Assembly: GCA_025201765.1 (NCBI GenBank) | Contig: MU623438.1 | Span: forward strand, 1-64,000 | Reading direction: 5' to 3' | Length of the DNA stretch: 64,000 nt | DNA from: Daldinia sp. FL1419 | Lineage: Eukaryota; Ascomycota; Sordariomycetes; Xylariales; Hypoxylaceae | In this document: positions 24,027 to 35,500 of the stretch, piece after piece | Layout of the letters: every line of letters starts with the position of its first letter | How positions within the stretch are numbered: the first letter of the stretch is position 1 | Made by a program: the position numbers and the translations under genes | Notes under the pieces: model-generated | Database searches by the model: none | What the model was told of the DNA's origin: nothing | What the model saw: the letters and a program-made list of their open reading frames with translations, nothing else

Positions 24027-27000
24027 CTAGTTGGCTTTGGGAAGAAGCATCTGCTCAATCTCCGTATGTCCATTCTCCCTCGCATAGTCGGCAGGCCGTA
24101 ACCCGTACCGATCTATATAGTTCAATATTGAAGTTCCGAAGGCTTTCAGCAGTACCCCTACTATTTCTTTGTCCCCCGCCATCGCAGCACTATGTAACGC
24201 AGTCCCCCCATAGCTCGCCCCATAAATCAGATTATATTGGCCATGAGAAGACTGCTTCTCGACGAGTAGACGCACCATTACTATGTCGTTTCTGTCGACA
24301 GCAACGTGCAACGGTGTACCTATGTAGTACGCATCTGCAGACCTATTTGCCCTTGCGTCAAGAAGCCGTGTTGCAATCCCAAAATGACCAGCCGCTACAG
24401 CACGGTGCAGCGCTGTTCTCCCGTACTGGTCCTGGCTATTTACCTGAGCCCCCAGCCGGAGCAACAAAGCCACAATATTCTCATGGCCGTATGTAACGGC
24501 TAAATGGAGCGGTTCCTCGCCGAGTAGATTACTCGTGTACTTGGATGCCCCATTTCTTAGCAGTTCCTCTACCAGGTCTTCGCTCCCACGGATGATGGCT
24601 CTGTGTAAGGGGGTTTCACCACGCCGGTCTTTATGATCTGTGTCGAAACCTAGATTGATAAGGAGTTTAGTGGCCTCCATTTGCCCTTCGGTAACAGCAA
24701 GAGACAGAGGTGACGCCCCTGTCTCTTCCTCAACGCTGTCAAGCTTAGCACCAGCAGTCGTGAGTAGTCTGATGGCTTCAAGAATGCCACTTTTGGCGGC
24801 TACAAGGAGCGCTTTTGTCAGAAACGAGTTAACCATCATTCGTTCGTCTTTCGATAATCGATCTTCGCTAATAAGTGAAGAGCCAAGGAAAAAATAGGCA
24901 GGCTCTAGTGATAAAACCTCGTCCCTGTACTGTTCCCATTCCTCAAGCGCTCGAGATGCTCTTGTCAACTTCAAGTGGCTCGGTAGAAATGAGATAACGT
25001 ATCCAAGGAAAGGCCTATTCTTGAGTAGCATCGCGAACTCTACGTATTCCTCTTCGCTCCAATCCTTCACTCTCTTGTTCGAGATTGTGTCCCGCGTAAT
25101 GGAAATCCTAAGATACCGGACACATACGGATAGCATCCCATCTTTCCCATCTTGGTCATGCATGATAAATGGACCCGCTGACTCTCTTTGTAAGAAATCC
25201 CTGACACTCTCGTGTACTAGTTGTACGAGAGGCGCCTTGATTTCAATAAGATCTCCACAGCGCGCTGCAATACGGTTGCGAAGGAGCCGGACTCTGTGTC
25301 TATTGATGTCCTTCGGCATAACGAACACGTCAGACTCCGTTATAGATGGAATGATGATGGCGTCCTTAACTTCTGATAAAGTTAAACGCCTCAGCGCAAA
25401 CATGGCGATGGAGATAAACCTTCGCCCCTCTGCTATATCCTCTTTCGAGTTTTTAGATAAGCGGTCGATGATCTGCCCGTAGAGACCTGTAAGTTCGAGT
25501 GGTAGAAAGGTCTGTGGCTGCATGAGCTCAGCATCACTAAACCCCGTTTCTACGAGAGCTTTGATTTTCCTCAATACCAAATCCACCCAGAGAAATACGC
25601 CATCAGCATGTTCCTTGACATATTTTTTTACACCATCAAGTTCGTTACCACCAATACCGCCATCATTCTCATTACTCTCACTTCTTAATTGCTTCGTGAT
25701 TTTCTCCATTGTCTCGTCGATTATCATTTCAATGTCGCCACGATTATATTCCTCCAGTATTAAACAAGGAAATCCTCGGGCATGAGTGAGCTTCTTGAGT
25801 GGCCGACTAGTCATCAATACCTTTATGGTGCACTTCGACGTCGATGAGCAGACTTTCTGCATAGTGTCGATAATATCAAATAGTTTTCTTTCCTCGTCGT
25901 CATGATCCGACTCATCCATAGCATCCAATACTATGAATATTAGCAGTTCAATATCGATAGTCGTGAGAGATATAAAAACATCTCTAAGGTCGTCGAAACT
26001 CCAGTGGGAACTGAGGCCAACTTGACTTCTTTGGGCTCTAAACTTATCCTTAAAAATAGGGTAAAGTCGAGGCTCGGCTGACAGTAGCTGCCATAACACA
26101 GACTCGAGCATAGTTTCGTGGCTCTTTTCGGTTGGGCCACCGCGGGAAGAGTAGAAGAAGTAGCCAAGAAGAGTTTCTTGGTTATGTTTTTCCAAACCAA
26201 AAAGTTTATCCTTCTCCTGTACTATCTGCTTTGCCAACGTCGACTTTCCGCTTCCCGGCTTCCCTTCTATCACTAAGAGACTTGAAGAGCCATAGGCGGC
26301 CCACTTGTTGAAAGATGCGTTTTCCCAGAGCCACCGCCCAGTGGATGGGTCAGCGGAGAAGATGACATTTGGGCGCGCGGCAAAATCAACAGTGCGAAGG
26401 CTCTGCAGACAGTCTATTTGATATTATTAACGACGAGGCCCTCGAGAAAAGAACAGGGAATCAATATACCTTTTTGTTCTTTGTCCTCATAGATGTATGG
26501 GATAGTCGCCATTTCTTCTTCCATATAGTTGAGAGGAGATTGGAAGAGCCGAGGTTGAGTAATAAAGAATATTTTGATCGTGACCTTCTCGTGGACTATA
26601 GATTGATTATATAACCGATTAAGCTGCGAGATGAACAGATAACTCTCAGAGCCAAGGGCGTCTAATCCATCGACGATTATGTATAGACGTGGTTTGAACA
26701 CTGCTAGTAAAGAATAGAAAAGAATTTCAAATAATCTCTCTAGGGTCCAGAACTTAGGTCCCATAATCTTCGGGGGTGGCAGAGCATTCTGGGAGAGTAA
26801 GAAGCGCTCGATTGCTTGCTCAAGGACCTTTGTGTTAGGATCGAAGTCAACTACCAGGCGTATAAGCATTCGGGCCGCCATGAGGGATACTTCTTTGGGT
26901 TCCCGCCGTAGACCGAAGCCCATTGAATCCGTGCATGGCAAGTACAAATATAGCTCCTTACGTTCCTGAAGCCTTTTCACTAGAAGTGGTCCTCCCTGCT

Positions 27001-28448
27001 TCCAGCACAAGGATCCTGGGTTGGCCCCAAGCCACAATATCTTAGATGATGGTGTCGACTCCCACTCCCTAAACTCAGGGTCCTTGAAGATCCAATCCAG
27101 TTCTGTAGAAATATTCGTAGAAATCAATGGGATATAATATTCGCCTGTCTCTGGCAGCTCGAGATTCGAGATATACAAGACTGCGGGCTCATTTACCGTC
27201 GCCTTATTCCCTAGAGAAGGCCTTAGTGCCAGACTTTATCGGCATAACCGCCGATAGGAAGGTTAAGAGAGGAAGAAAAAAATAGTCTACCTTGTTTTCT
27301 TATCAAACATTCCTTTATAGCGAATGATACGGATTTATAGACATCATCTTCTACCTCTGCGAATTTACAAATCTCGGAGTGATTTTTCTGCGTACTCTGT
27401 CGAGTTTCGTACAATATATCGCCGATGACAGCCGATTCGTAAGGGACGATCTAGGTGCTGATTAGATATCAGGAATACTTGTCTATAATAAGTTTGATTC
27501 CCATAAGTCTATCGTACCATGCTGTTGATTCCGGGGATATTAAGCATTCTTTCTGTTTCATAGAAAGAGTAGACATGTAACTGGACCTTATGAAGTAAGT
27601 GATTAAAAGAATCTCTATAAGACTCCAAAATATCGCTTTCCGCTCTTAGGGCTCTTAGGATTCTGTCATTGGATTTTAGGAAAGCAAACCTAGCTAAATT
27701 CGCCACAAGTAACCCCCGATCCGCTGCCGTGCTCCCTCGGTGGGGTGTCCCGAGGAATATTACACCTCCTGTCGACTTAATTAGATCCTGGTAAGTGGGC
27801 TGATCATCCGACGTCTTGAGCATCTAGGTAGAGCGAGAGTTTATTAGCAGCCAAAATTGTAAAGAAATAAAGGTTAAGCCACTTACTATTTTCACCACAA
27901 TACCTCCCAAACTATGAGCTATAAATACAAGAGGGCGTTTCGGCTTATGCAAAGTTAGCAATCCGGGATCACACTTGATTTAACCAATATCTCACATCAT
28001 TCGCTCTCTCCCGGTGTAAAGATGCTATCAGCTCGTTTGCATGATGAAGAATATTGTGTCCCTTATTTTTGCGAAAGGACCTGATGACGATAGAGTCATA
28101 TCCAAACGTCATTATTCTCGTATCCTCCAGTCCTGGCTCTTTAGATAGCAGATCAAGTGGCCAATAGACCTTTGTTGTATTTTCCCCATTAGCCTTCGTC
28201 CAAGGTAGACGTAGATATTCCCATCTATCCCGAGGTGGCCTGTACGTCCATGTATTCTCGGGATGGCCCTGAAGCCCGTGAACAAATACTAGGCTTTTAA
28301 GCTATTAGACTTCCACATGGCATTTTATAACGGAATTCCACGACAAATATAGATTAAGCACTGACTCGGCCGTTGCATTATGTGGATTAGTTAATAGCGT
28401 AAGTCCAGTATCCTTGATTGTTATATTTCTTCTCTCGTTAGATGTCAT
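24027..28448 (-). CDS. NLR (STAND) protein: SesB-like esterase - NACHT-like - NACHT - ankyrin repeats
   Basis: Seven exons: 28448-28362, 28301-27996, 27943-27887, 27823-27518, 27450-27291, 27210-26470 and 26413-24027, giving 1347 residues with all phases consistent. Residues 30-290 are an alpha/beta-hydrolase of the SesB/DUF676 type: LVFVHGLQGHPENTW, nucleophile elbow AHSLGG (Ser142) and FLGTPHRGS. Residues 330-520 look like a NACHT unit, but its P-loop is GANPGSLCW (367-375) with no Lys-Ser/Thr; a Walker-B-like LYIIVDGLDA (481-490) remains. Residues 595-800 are an intact NACHT with GKPGSGKST (603-611) and LIFIVLDAMDE (710-720). About seven ankyrin repeats fill residues 1105-1345. Such proteins act in fungal non-self recognition, with the N-terminal enzyme as effector. 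The weakest junction is intron 1, with donor GTGCTT. Confidence 0.85.
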
Positions 28449-28845
28449 TTTGAAGTATTCTAAGTGAGTTAAAAGGCTCTAGATAATGAGACGATTACTA
28501 AATAGAAAGATATCCGAAATCAGTTGGATTCACGGGGTTAAGTACGTAGCTACGCTAGGTAGGCAGGTATGGTTATACCTATAGGGGAGGTCGTAGTAAT
28601 ATATCAGCTGCCTAGGTAGGAAGAATATCGGTGAGGGGATAAATATTGCTGATTTGATGCCTGACCCGCGTTTGACCCAATCAGACTAGATTAAAGCACT
28701 GCCCCTTTATCTGCGCCTAATACTTACTCGAAAACGTAACAAGCTGAAAATTCCCTTTTTTTTCGACCTGTTTCTACCTGAACAACATCTCCCAAACGGA
28801 TACCTACGATTTATAAAATATCTTATCTACGGATCTCGATATGCA
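28449..28845. promoter_or_regulatory. Shared promoter region between NLR and NMT-like genes
   Basis: The 397 bases separate two divergent start codons, so both genes probably draw on this stretch. It contains a CCTAGGTAGGAA/GCTAGGTAGGCAGG motif cluster near 28551-28622 and a CT-rich stretch with a T-run at 28756-28785 ahead of the + strand start. No TATA box is certain. Confidence 0.5.
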
Positions 28846-30222
28846 ATGGCTTATAGGTTCTGGAAAACACAGCCCGTCCCACAGCTCGATGACAACAGCC
28901 GTAATCGTGAAGGACCAATACGGGATTTTACTCTCGAACCGATCCCAGCTGAGCCAACTCACCTAGCAATGGGATATGAATGGGCCACCATTGATCTAGA
29001 AGATGATGGAGAGCTTAAGGAACTGTTAGATCTCCTGAAGCATCATTACGGAGATTTTTGGTATAGGTCTAGATGTAATAATATCTACTACAATTTCAAC
29101 TTTTCAGCTGCCTTTCTAGCTTGGTGAGATGATAAGAAAAGCTCCTGATGGTTCTTTTCAGGCTAATTGATGATAGGAAGCTCAAAAGGCTGAACCGGAA
29201 AAGAGATTGGCATATTGGAATTCGGGAGTCGGAAACTCGAAAACTGCTTGCTTGCATATTTGCGGTTCCAGAAGTAGTGCGGGTACGAGATAATAGTATC
29301 AGAGTAGCCGACGTGAGCTTGCTCTGTGTCCGTGAAGAATATCGTTGTAGACGCCTGGTGCCTGCGCTGATCAAGGAACTCTCACGCCGATGTTCTCGTG
29401 ACGGATTCTACCAGGCCTTATACACTACAGAAACCTTCCTACCTACACCCATCAGCAAGGCTAGCTATTACTCGCGCCGATTGGATTCAACGGTGGGGAC
29501 GGAGACAATGACACCAGGTCTGAGGTTAATGCGAGATGAAGACGTGGGTTCTGTTTACTCTCTTCTTGCCCGGTATACGTCCAAATTCGAGCTCGCACTT
29601 GAATTCACTTTGGACTGTTTTCGAAATACCTTTGTCGATGAACAAACTTCAGATTCGGAGCGAGTGATATGGGCCTACGTGGTCCAAGACCCAGAAACGA
29701 CCAGTATTACCGACTTCGTGTCGTTTTTCTCCCCCGGGTACACAACCTTTGAGGATAGACAGGATACACTCCGCCAAGCCTATCTTTACCTTTACGCATC
29801 TGAGATGGCTTTCACGGGAGGTAGCCAAGGACTACGAGATAGGCTGCAAATTTTGATCAATGATGCACTCGGCCTAGCGAAAGAGGTCAGTTTATAACTA
29901 CCTACGAAAGTTACTTCGGAGTCTGAATTCTTACGAGGTAGATATATATATGTATACTGACTGGTAAAACATACCTAAACAGGCCCATTTCGACGTCTTC
30001 AGCGCGCTAAGTATTTACGATAATCCTCTCTTTCTAACGGAACTCAAGTTTGAATTAGAACGCGTACGATACTTTTATCTCTTTAACTACGACACCCCAT
30101 ACATTTACGGTGGCATGGAAAATACTCTGACCAAGTCCGATGCCCAATTCAAAGGTGTTATTGGATACGTACCAACTATACCCTTCTCGTTGAGAGAGAT
30201 CTTGATGTATAAAGATGTATAG
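28846..30222 (+). CDS. Divergent N-myristoyltransferase-like protein
   Basis: Exons 28846-29123, 29162-29885 and 29983-30222 give 413 residues. Family marks are clear: FWKTQPVP near the start, EWATIDLEDDGELKELLDLL, FNFSAAFLAW, DWHIGIRE, VLVPALIKE-like helix, LPTPISKASYY, ITDFVSFFSP, AYLYLYASE, INDALGLAKEAHFDVFSAL and DNPLFLTELKF. Glycylpeptide N-tetradecanoyltransferase moves myristate from its CoA ester to an N-terminal glycine. Signature stretches are altered. The EINFLCVHK-type motif reads ADVSLLCVRE, the KFGxGDG-type motif reads KFELERV, and the protein runs about 25 residues beyond where normal NMTs end in a catalytic C-terminal leucine. The first intron would be only 38 bases. It may be a diverged paralogue with altered activity or an early pseudogene. 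Confidence 0.75.
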
Positions 30223-30479
30223 GTAGGTTGGTAGGTATTTAGGGGTACCCAACATACCTAAACGTTATGTATTAGTTAGACCAAGGCACCAATCAACTTA
30301 TTTAGATAAATTGGACATCCCGGCCCAGCTCTTGGCTCTTGGCTCTTGGCTCGACACGCTAATTTACCCCTGAAAATAACATCCGCACCCAAAGAAATAA
30401 CAAAAAATAAATAAATAAAAGGTGGGAAAAGGTACAACTTTTCCTCTCTCAAAAACTATTCCTACAACAAACCTTCAAT

Positions 30480-31294
30480 ATGGCGGATATCATCAATGCC
30501 ACGATAAGCGACAGCGTAGAAGCGACGCCGCACCCGTACTACCCCCTCGGCGTCGTCATCGCAGGCTTCGTCGCAAAGACCCTTTCGACGCAGGAAATCC
30601 TAACCATCTTCACCGGAACCTGCATCTGCATCCTCGGCCCGACATGGCTCTACCTGCGATACGCGCGACGTGAGCTGCCGCTCAGCGACGTCTTGACCGC
30701 CCTGTGGTTCGTCCTGTGCGGGTTTATCCACCTCGGCTTGGAAGGTAAACACGGCCTGGCTTGACTCGTTGCGATGAATGGCAACAAGAAAAAAGGGGGA
30801 GAAAAAAACAAACAAACAAAAAAAACTAACGACGCATAGGTTACTTCGCCTTACACGCGCGCGACCTCGCCAGCCGAACCACAGTCCTCGCGCAGCTGTG
30901 GAAGGAATACTCCCTATCGGACTCGCGGTACCTAACAGCAGACACCTTCGTAGTGTGCATGGAGACCGTAACAGCGGTATGCTGGGGCCCGCTGTCGTTC
31001 GTCATCGCGTGGTGCATCGCCACGGGACACCCCCTGCGGCACCCGCTCCAATCCATCGTGAGCCTGGGCCAGATGTACGGCGACGTGCTGTACTACGGCA
31101 CGTGCTACGTCGACTTTGTCGAGTTCGGTCGCGAGTACTCCCGCCCCGAGGCCGCGTACTACTGGGGCTACTACGTCTTCCTCAACGCCTTTTGGATCGT
31201 CATTCCTCTGTGCCTGGTCGTGAGTAGCGCGCGCGAGACGAGCAGGGCCTTTACCAAGGCGAATGCGAGCCTGAAGGCGCAGAAGACGAAGTAG
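30480..31294 (+). CDS. EBP-type sterol delta8-delta7 isomerase (EXPERA domain)
   Basis: Two exons, 30480-30744 and 30840-31294, encode 239 residues. There are four to five membrane spans in the order of emopamil-binding protein. The active-site residues known for EBP are all present: His84 and Glu88 in GFIHLGLEGYF, Glu and Thr in the METVTAVCWGPLSF segment, and the Trp in YYVFLNAFWIVIP. EBP moves the sterol double bond from C8 to C7 in the endoplasmic reticulum. Most fungi use the unrelated Erg2 for ergosterol, so the physiological substrate here is open and could be an unusual sterol or a triterpenoid. The intron carries an A/G-rich run and a CTAAC branch site. Start: the first ATG in a purine context after an A-rich leader. 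Confidence 0.88.
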
Positions 31295-31865
31295 ACGACG
31301 ACGAGGGTATCTTGTTGATGTCGATTTGCTGCGAGATTAGCAATATGATGGGGCGAAGAGTGCTTGTTAGCGTTGGAGTACTTTGCTAGAGTATTATAGA
31401 TATTATAGATATTAGATGTTAAGAAAGAATGTTAATAATATTTAATTTCTACAGGCTCCGTTGATCATCTGCCGGCATTTATAAGTTTTTACTACTATAT
31501 TTCATCACTTACCTCTCTTATAGACGAAGCTAAAAGTTGTGCTGTAATATTTAGTTACGGCTAGTCTACCTAAGTAGGTAGTAACTAAAACATTAGGTAC
31601 CCAAATCAATCGATCTCTAGCCAATGAAACAACACCATCATTTTCTACATTTCACATTAAATCGGAGATTCGGAGTTTCTTATTAGTGAAAGCTCTCTAA
31701 ACCCCTCATTAATTAGATCAAGTACCTAACTTAGTCCGTTGTAGGTATAGGTAGGTAGGTACTTCAGCCGGTTCGTAAGATTTACAGCTACACTTACAAC
31801 AACAACCACAACAACTTACATTTCATAATCTCATAATCTAAGCTCACCACCACCAGCTGCCTACC
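31295..31865. other. Intergenic between EBP and ABM genes
   Basis: About 570 bases, AT-rich, with TACCTAAGTAGGTAG and GTATAGGTAGGTAGGTAC motifs near 31566-31581 and 31744-31763, then an ACAACAAC-rich leader before the next start. No gene seen. Confidence 0.6.
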
Positions 31866-32303
31866 ATGGTCTACACATTAGTCGTGCACCTCCGCGCTAA
31901 GCCCGGCGCAGACAACATCGCCAAACTACACGCCAAGCTCAACGAAGCCTCTGCCATTTATTCCAAGGACAGGGAGACTATTTCCTGGTTCGTCAGTAAG
32001 TACCCCCACTAACCCTCACCCTCATCCTCATTCTCACTCTCACTCTTATTCTTACTCTTACCTTTGCTCTTGCTCTCACCCATACACGCGTGCTAACCGT
32101 CCCCAGTGCAATCCATCCACGACCCCCAAGAATTCACCATCGTGGAGCGCTACGAAAACGAAGGAAGCCAAAAATACCACCTCGAGAACCCGTACTGGAA
32201 GACCTTCGACCCCTTCGTCGTGCCCCTGCTAGAGAAGCCCATGGACTTGAGACGGTACGAGGAATTGGTTCCCAAGCCCGGCGAAGAAGCCCTGCTGAAA
32301 TGA
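31866..32303 (+). CDS. Small ABM-domain (antibiotic biosynthesis monooxygenase-like) protein
   Basis: Two exons, 31866-31995 and 32107-32303, make 108 residues. The start has a good context (CTACCATGG). The fold marks are a beta strand MVYTLVVHLRAKPG, a helix KLHAKLNEASAIYSKD, then SWFVMQSIHDPQEFTIVERYEN, YHLENPYWKTFDPFVVPLL and a charged tail. This is the dimeric alpha+beta barrel of PF03992, here close in length to single-domain members. Members bind aromatic or quinone-like substrates or act in stress and catabolism, so the specific reaction cannot be read from the sequence. The intron (31996-32106) is filled with a pyrimidine-rich CTCACT/CTTACT run. Confidence 0.8.
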
Positions 32304-32540
32304 GCGAATCAATTATCGTTATGAACGGGATGAAGCTGTTTATCATTAATGCCTAGGAAACGAATTCATCCTCAAAATACGAGGCCGTTGTATCCCCCAT
32401 TTATCGTGATACTCTGGCATTACGTCGCCTGGAAACCTATATATAGCTCATTTCATACGACACGCCCACATAAATATGATCCCGCTCACGCGTTCGAATT
32501 CATTCTTAATTTATATCCAAGAAACTCACGACCGTTTTCA

Positions 32541-35500
32541 TCACCTGCCAGAGTGTCCCTTGGGCATCTTCCTCTCCTCGAGCTCCTCCAAATCCTTCTT
32601 CTTGTGAAAGTGCGGCGCCACCTCGTTCAGCCATTGAGGTTTGATGGGCATACAGCTGCGCATGTATTCCTTGTTGGTAAGCACCAGCTCGTAGTAGATT
32701 ACCATCTTCTCCGGTGGGTCCGATTTCATTAGAACCGAGCTCGGGTGAATCCACACCGTTGTATTGTTCTTGACGGTTCGGTAGCTGTCCCCGTTACGTT
32801 GGAGCTTGGCTGCGTTCGGGAAAAAGCCCGCAGTGAGCGCCTTCTTGATGGGCTCTATATTGGCCGAGCCGCATGTAGAAGGCGCCACTTCGACACGCTC
32901 GCATAGCTTAGCAAGTTGGTCACGAACGTCTCGTGCACGGGTTAAAGAGCGTTGCTGTAAGAAATTTTCACGCGCCCAGATGGGAGAAAAGTCGCTGTCA
33001 ACCCATTGGTTCCAGATGTTCAGGAGAGTTAGATGGTCACCACCCTCCTTAACCGTGAAGCGGTTGCGGGCGCTGTCGGCATGTATCTTCTTATCTTTCG
33101 GTCGGAAAAACAGTGCTGAAGCTTCGCTTAACATCGATACGATTGACAAGACCTCGTCGACACACTTGAACTTGTCTGCGGCAAGGACCGCCTTCGCAAG
33201 CATAGGATCCGTAGGGAACTCGGCCATTTGTCTACCAACTTTGGTAAGCTCGCCCTTGTGGTTCAAAGCCTGTAGCGCGAAAAGCTGATTCAGGGCTCCG
33301 ATTAAGGATTCGGTAGGCGGCGGGTCCATGAACTCGAACTCGAGTAATTGGTTAATACCAAGCGATTTAAGTAATAGCACAACACTATTGAGGTTGGTTC
33401 TTTGAATTTCCGGTGTGGTTGATTCGTCCATTTCGTTCATGTAAGCGTATCTAGTATATAGGCGGAAGCATTTACCAGGGCCAACACGACCGGCACGTCC
33501 ACTTCGCTGATTTGCAGAGGCTCGAGAACATGGGACAACAACGAGATTTGACATCCCCGTCGCTGGGTTATAGACATTCTCCTTCACGTATCCAGGATCA
33601 ATCACGTAAGTGATTCCGTCAATGGTCAAACTTGTCTCAGCGATATTGGTCGCAAGCACAACCTTACGGGCACCGTCTGGAGTAGGCTCGAAGATTTTGC
33701 TCTGAAGGTCCGAGGGCAGATTAGCATAAATGGGACAGACGATAAGCTCCTTCACTCGATTTCCAAGTTTCCTCGCTGTTTCTGTTAACTGCTGTTCTGC
33801 AGCTTCGATTTCGTCTTGACCTGTTAAGAACACTAGAATATCTCCTTTCCCTTGGGTAGTGTGGATCTGGAATATCGTTGTAATGGCGGCGGTTAGATAG
33901 TTTGCTTCAGGTGCTGGAGTATAGTAGATATCGACGGGATATCTTCGCCCTGGGATGTTGAAAATAGGAGCATCGTCAAAATATTTGGCAAATTTCTCGG
34001 CGTTCATCGTAGCCGAAGAAATGAGCAGTTTCAAGTCCGGTCGTTCTCTAGCCAAATCCTTCACCAAAGCAAGGAGTATATCCGTATGGACCGTCCGTTC
34101 GTGAGCCTCGTCAATCATCAAAGCTGAGTAACCTGCGAGATCCGGCTCGGTCATGAACTCTCGAAGTAACATACCATCGGTCATATACTTTAGAATGGTT
34201 TTATCGCTAGTGGCGTCTTCGAATCGAATCGAGTAACCGACTTCGTTGCCGACTTTGACTCCCATTTCTTCTGCGACTCGAGCTGCTACACTCATAGCAG
34301 CAACTCGTCGGGGTTGTGTACAACCTACTTTAAGACCTCCCTTTGTATAACCGGCCTCGTGTAAGTATTGGGGTAATTGTGTCGTCTTTCCGCTACCAGT
34401 CTCTCCAACAAGGACTAGAATCTGGTATTGATTAATAGCTGCAATGAATTCGTCCCTGTATTTGTAGATGGGCAGACTCTTTCGGGTTTCTTGAATCGAT
34501 AATGCTTTCTTTTCTGCCGCCTCGATCTGCGCTTCTAGGAATCTCTGTTCTTTCGTCAACGTTTTCCCCTCTCCCGCCAAGGTCGAGCCCATATTCCATT
34601 GTATATACTGCTCAGGGTCAAGAACAGGAGCATAATCTCCCTCGTATTCTCTTTCTGCTCTGTTGATCTGGGCCTTCGCCTTTTGCGTCTGCTCTCTTTC
34701 CCATTCCTCGTGTTCAGTTACGAACTTCTCCTGGCCATATTCATCTCTTTCAACGTATCTCTTGTATAACGCCTCCTCTTTTCGCTTCCTGTCTATCTTT
34801 CCCTTCTCGGTGATGTAATCTTCTGGCATATAGTAGCCATCTCGGTGGTCGTCTATTCGTAATCGTTCTTCGGCCAATCGTAGAATCTCTCTGTTCTTTG
34901 CGAATTCGGCCTTTTCTCGTTCTGATAATCGCACGCCACTATTCAGTTCGGCCGTCTCCTCCGCGACCTGCTTTCTTAACAGTGCTAGCCTTTCTGCCTC
35001 TCTCTTCTTTAAATAGTCCTGCCTCGATCGTTCACGCAAGTCCGGCATAGCGGCTCTACTTGCCGAAAGCTCGTCGGCTAGACGCTGTCTTTCGCGCTCA
35101 GCTTTGCCCTCGCTCTTCGATTTACCCCCATCGCGCTCCTTTAAGCGTCTTGCAAAGGCCTCTCGCTCAGCGACATCGCGCGCAGTATCAGAATCCGCGC
35201 CATCATCGTTTCCTTCCCTTTCATCGTGACTTAATTTAACGCGCTTAGGGGCGGATTCTTTAAAATCGGGCTCCTCGTCCCGTCCATCTTCCGAAGGTTC
35301 GGGCTCACTCCCTGGTTCCTCATCACCCCATCTATCGTCGAAGTCGTCGTCAGCGTGTTTTCGGATCGATTTCGATTTATGTCTATGGGATTCGCGAGGC
35401 GGCGAGCGACTTCGACTGTGCCTTCGAGTGCGGTGCGAATCGCGAGGAGAATCACGGTGAGAACTAGACTTCTTGTTTTCGTCGCGACGCTTATGCTTGG

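Noticed and set aside
30480..32303. Secondary-metabolite cluster around the EBP and ABM genes
   Set aside because: Only two small genes; no synthase, oxidase or regulator typical of a cluster nearby, and the next genes are housekeeping.
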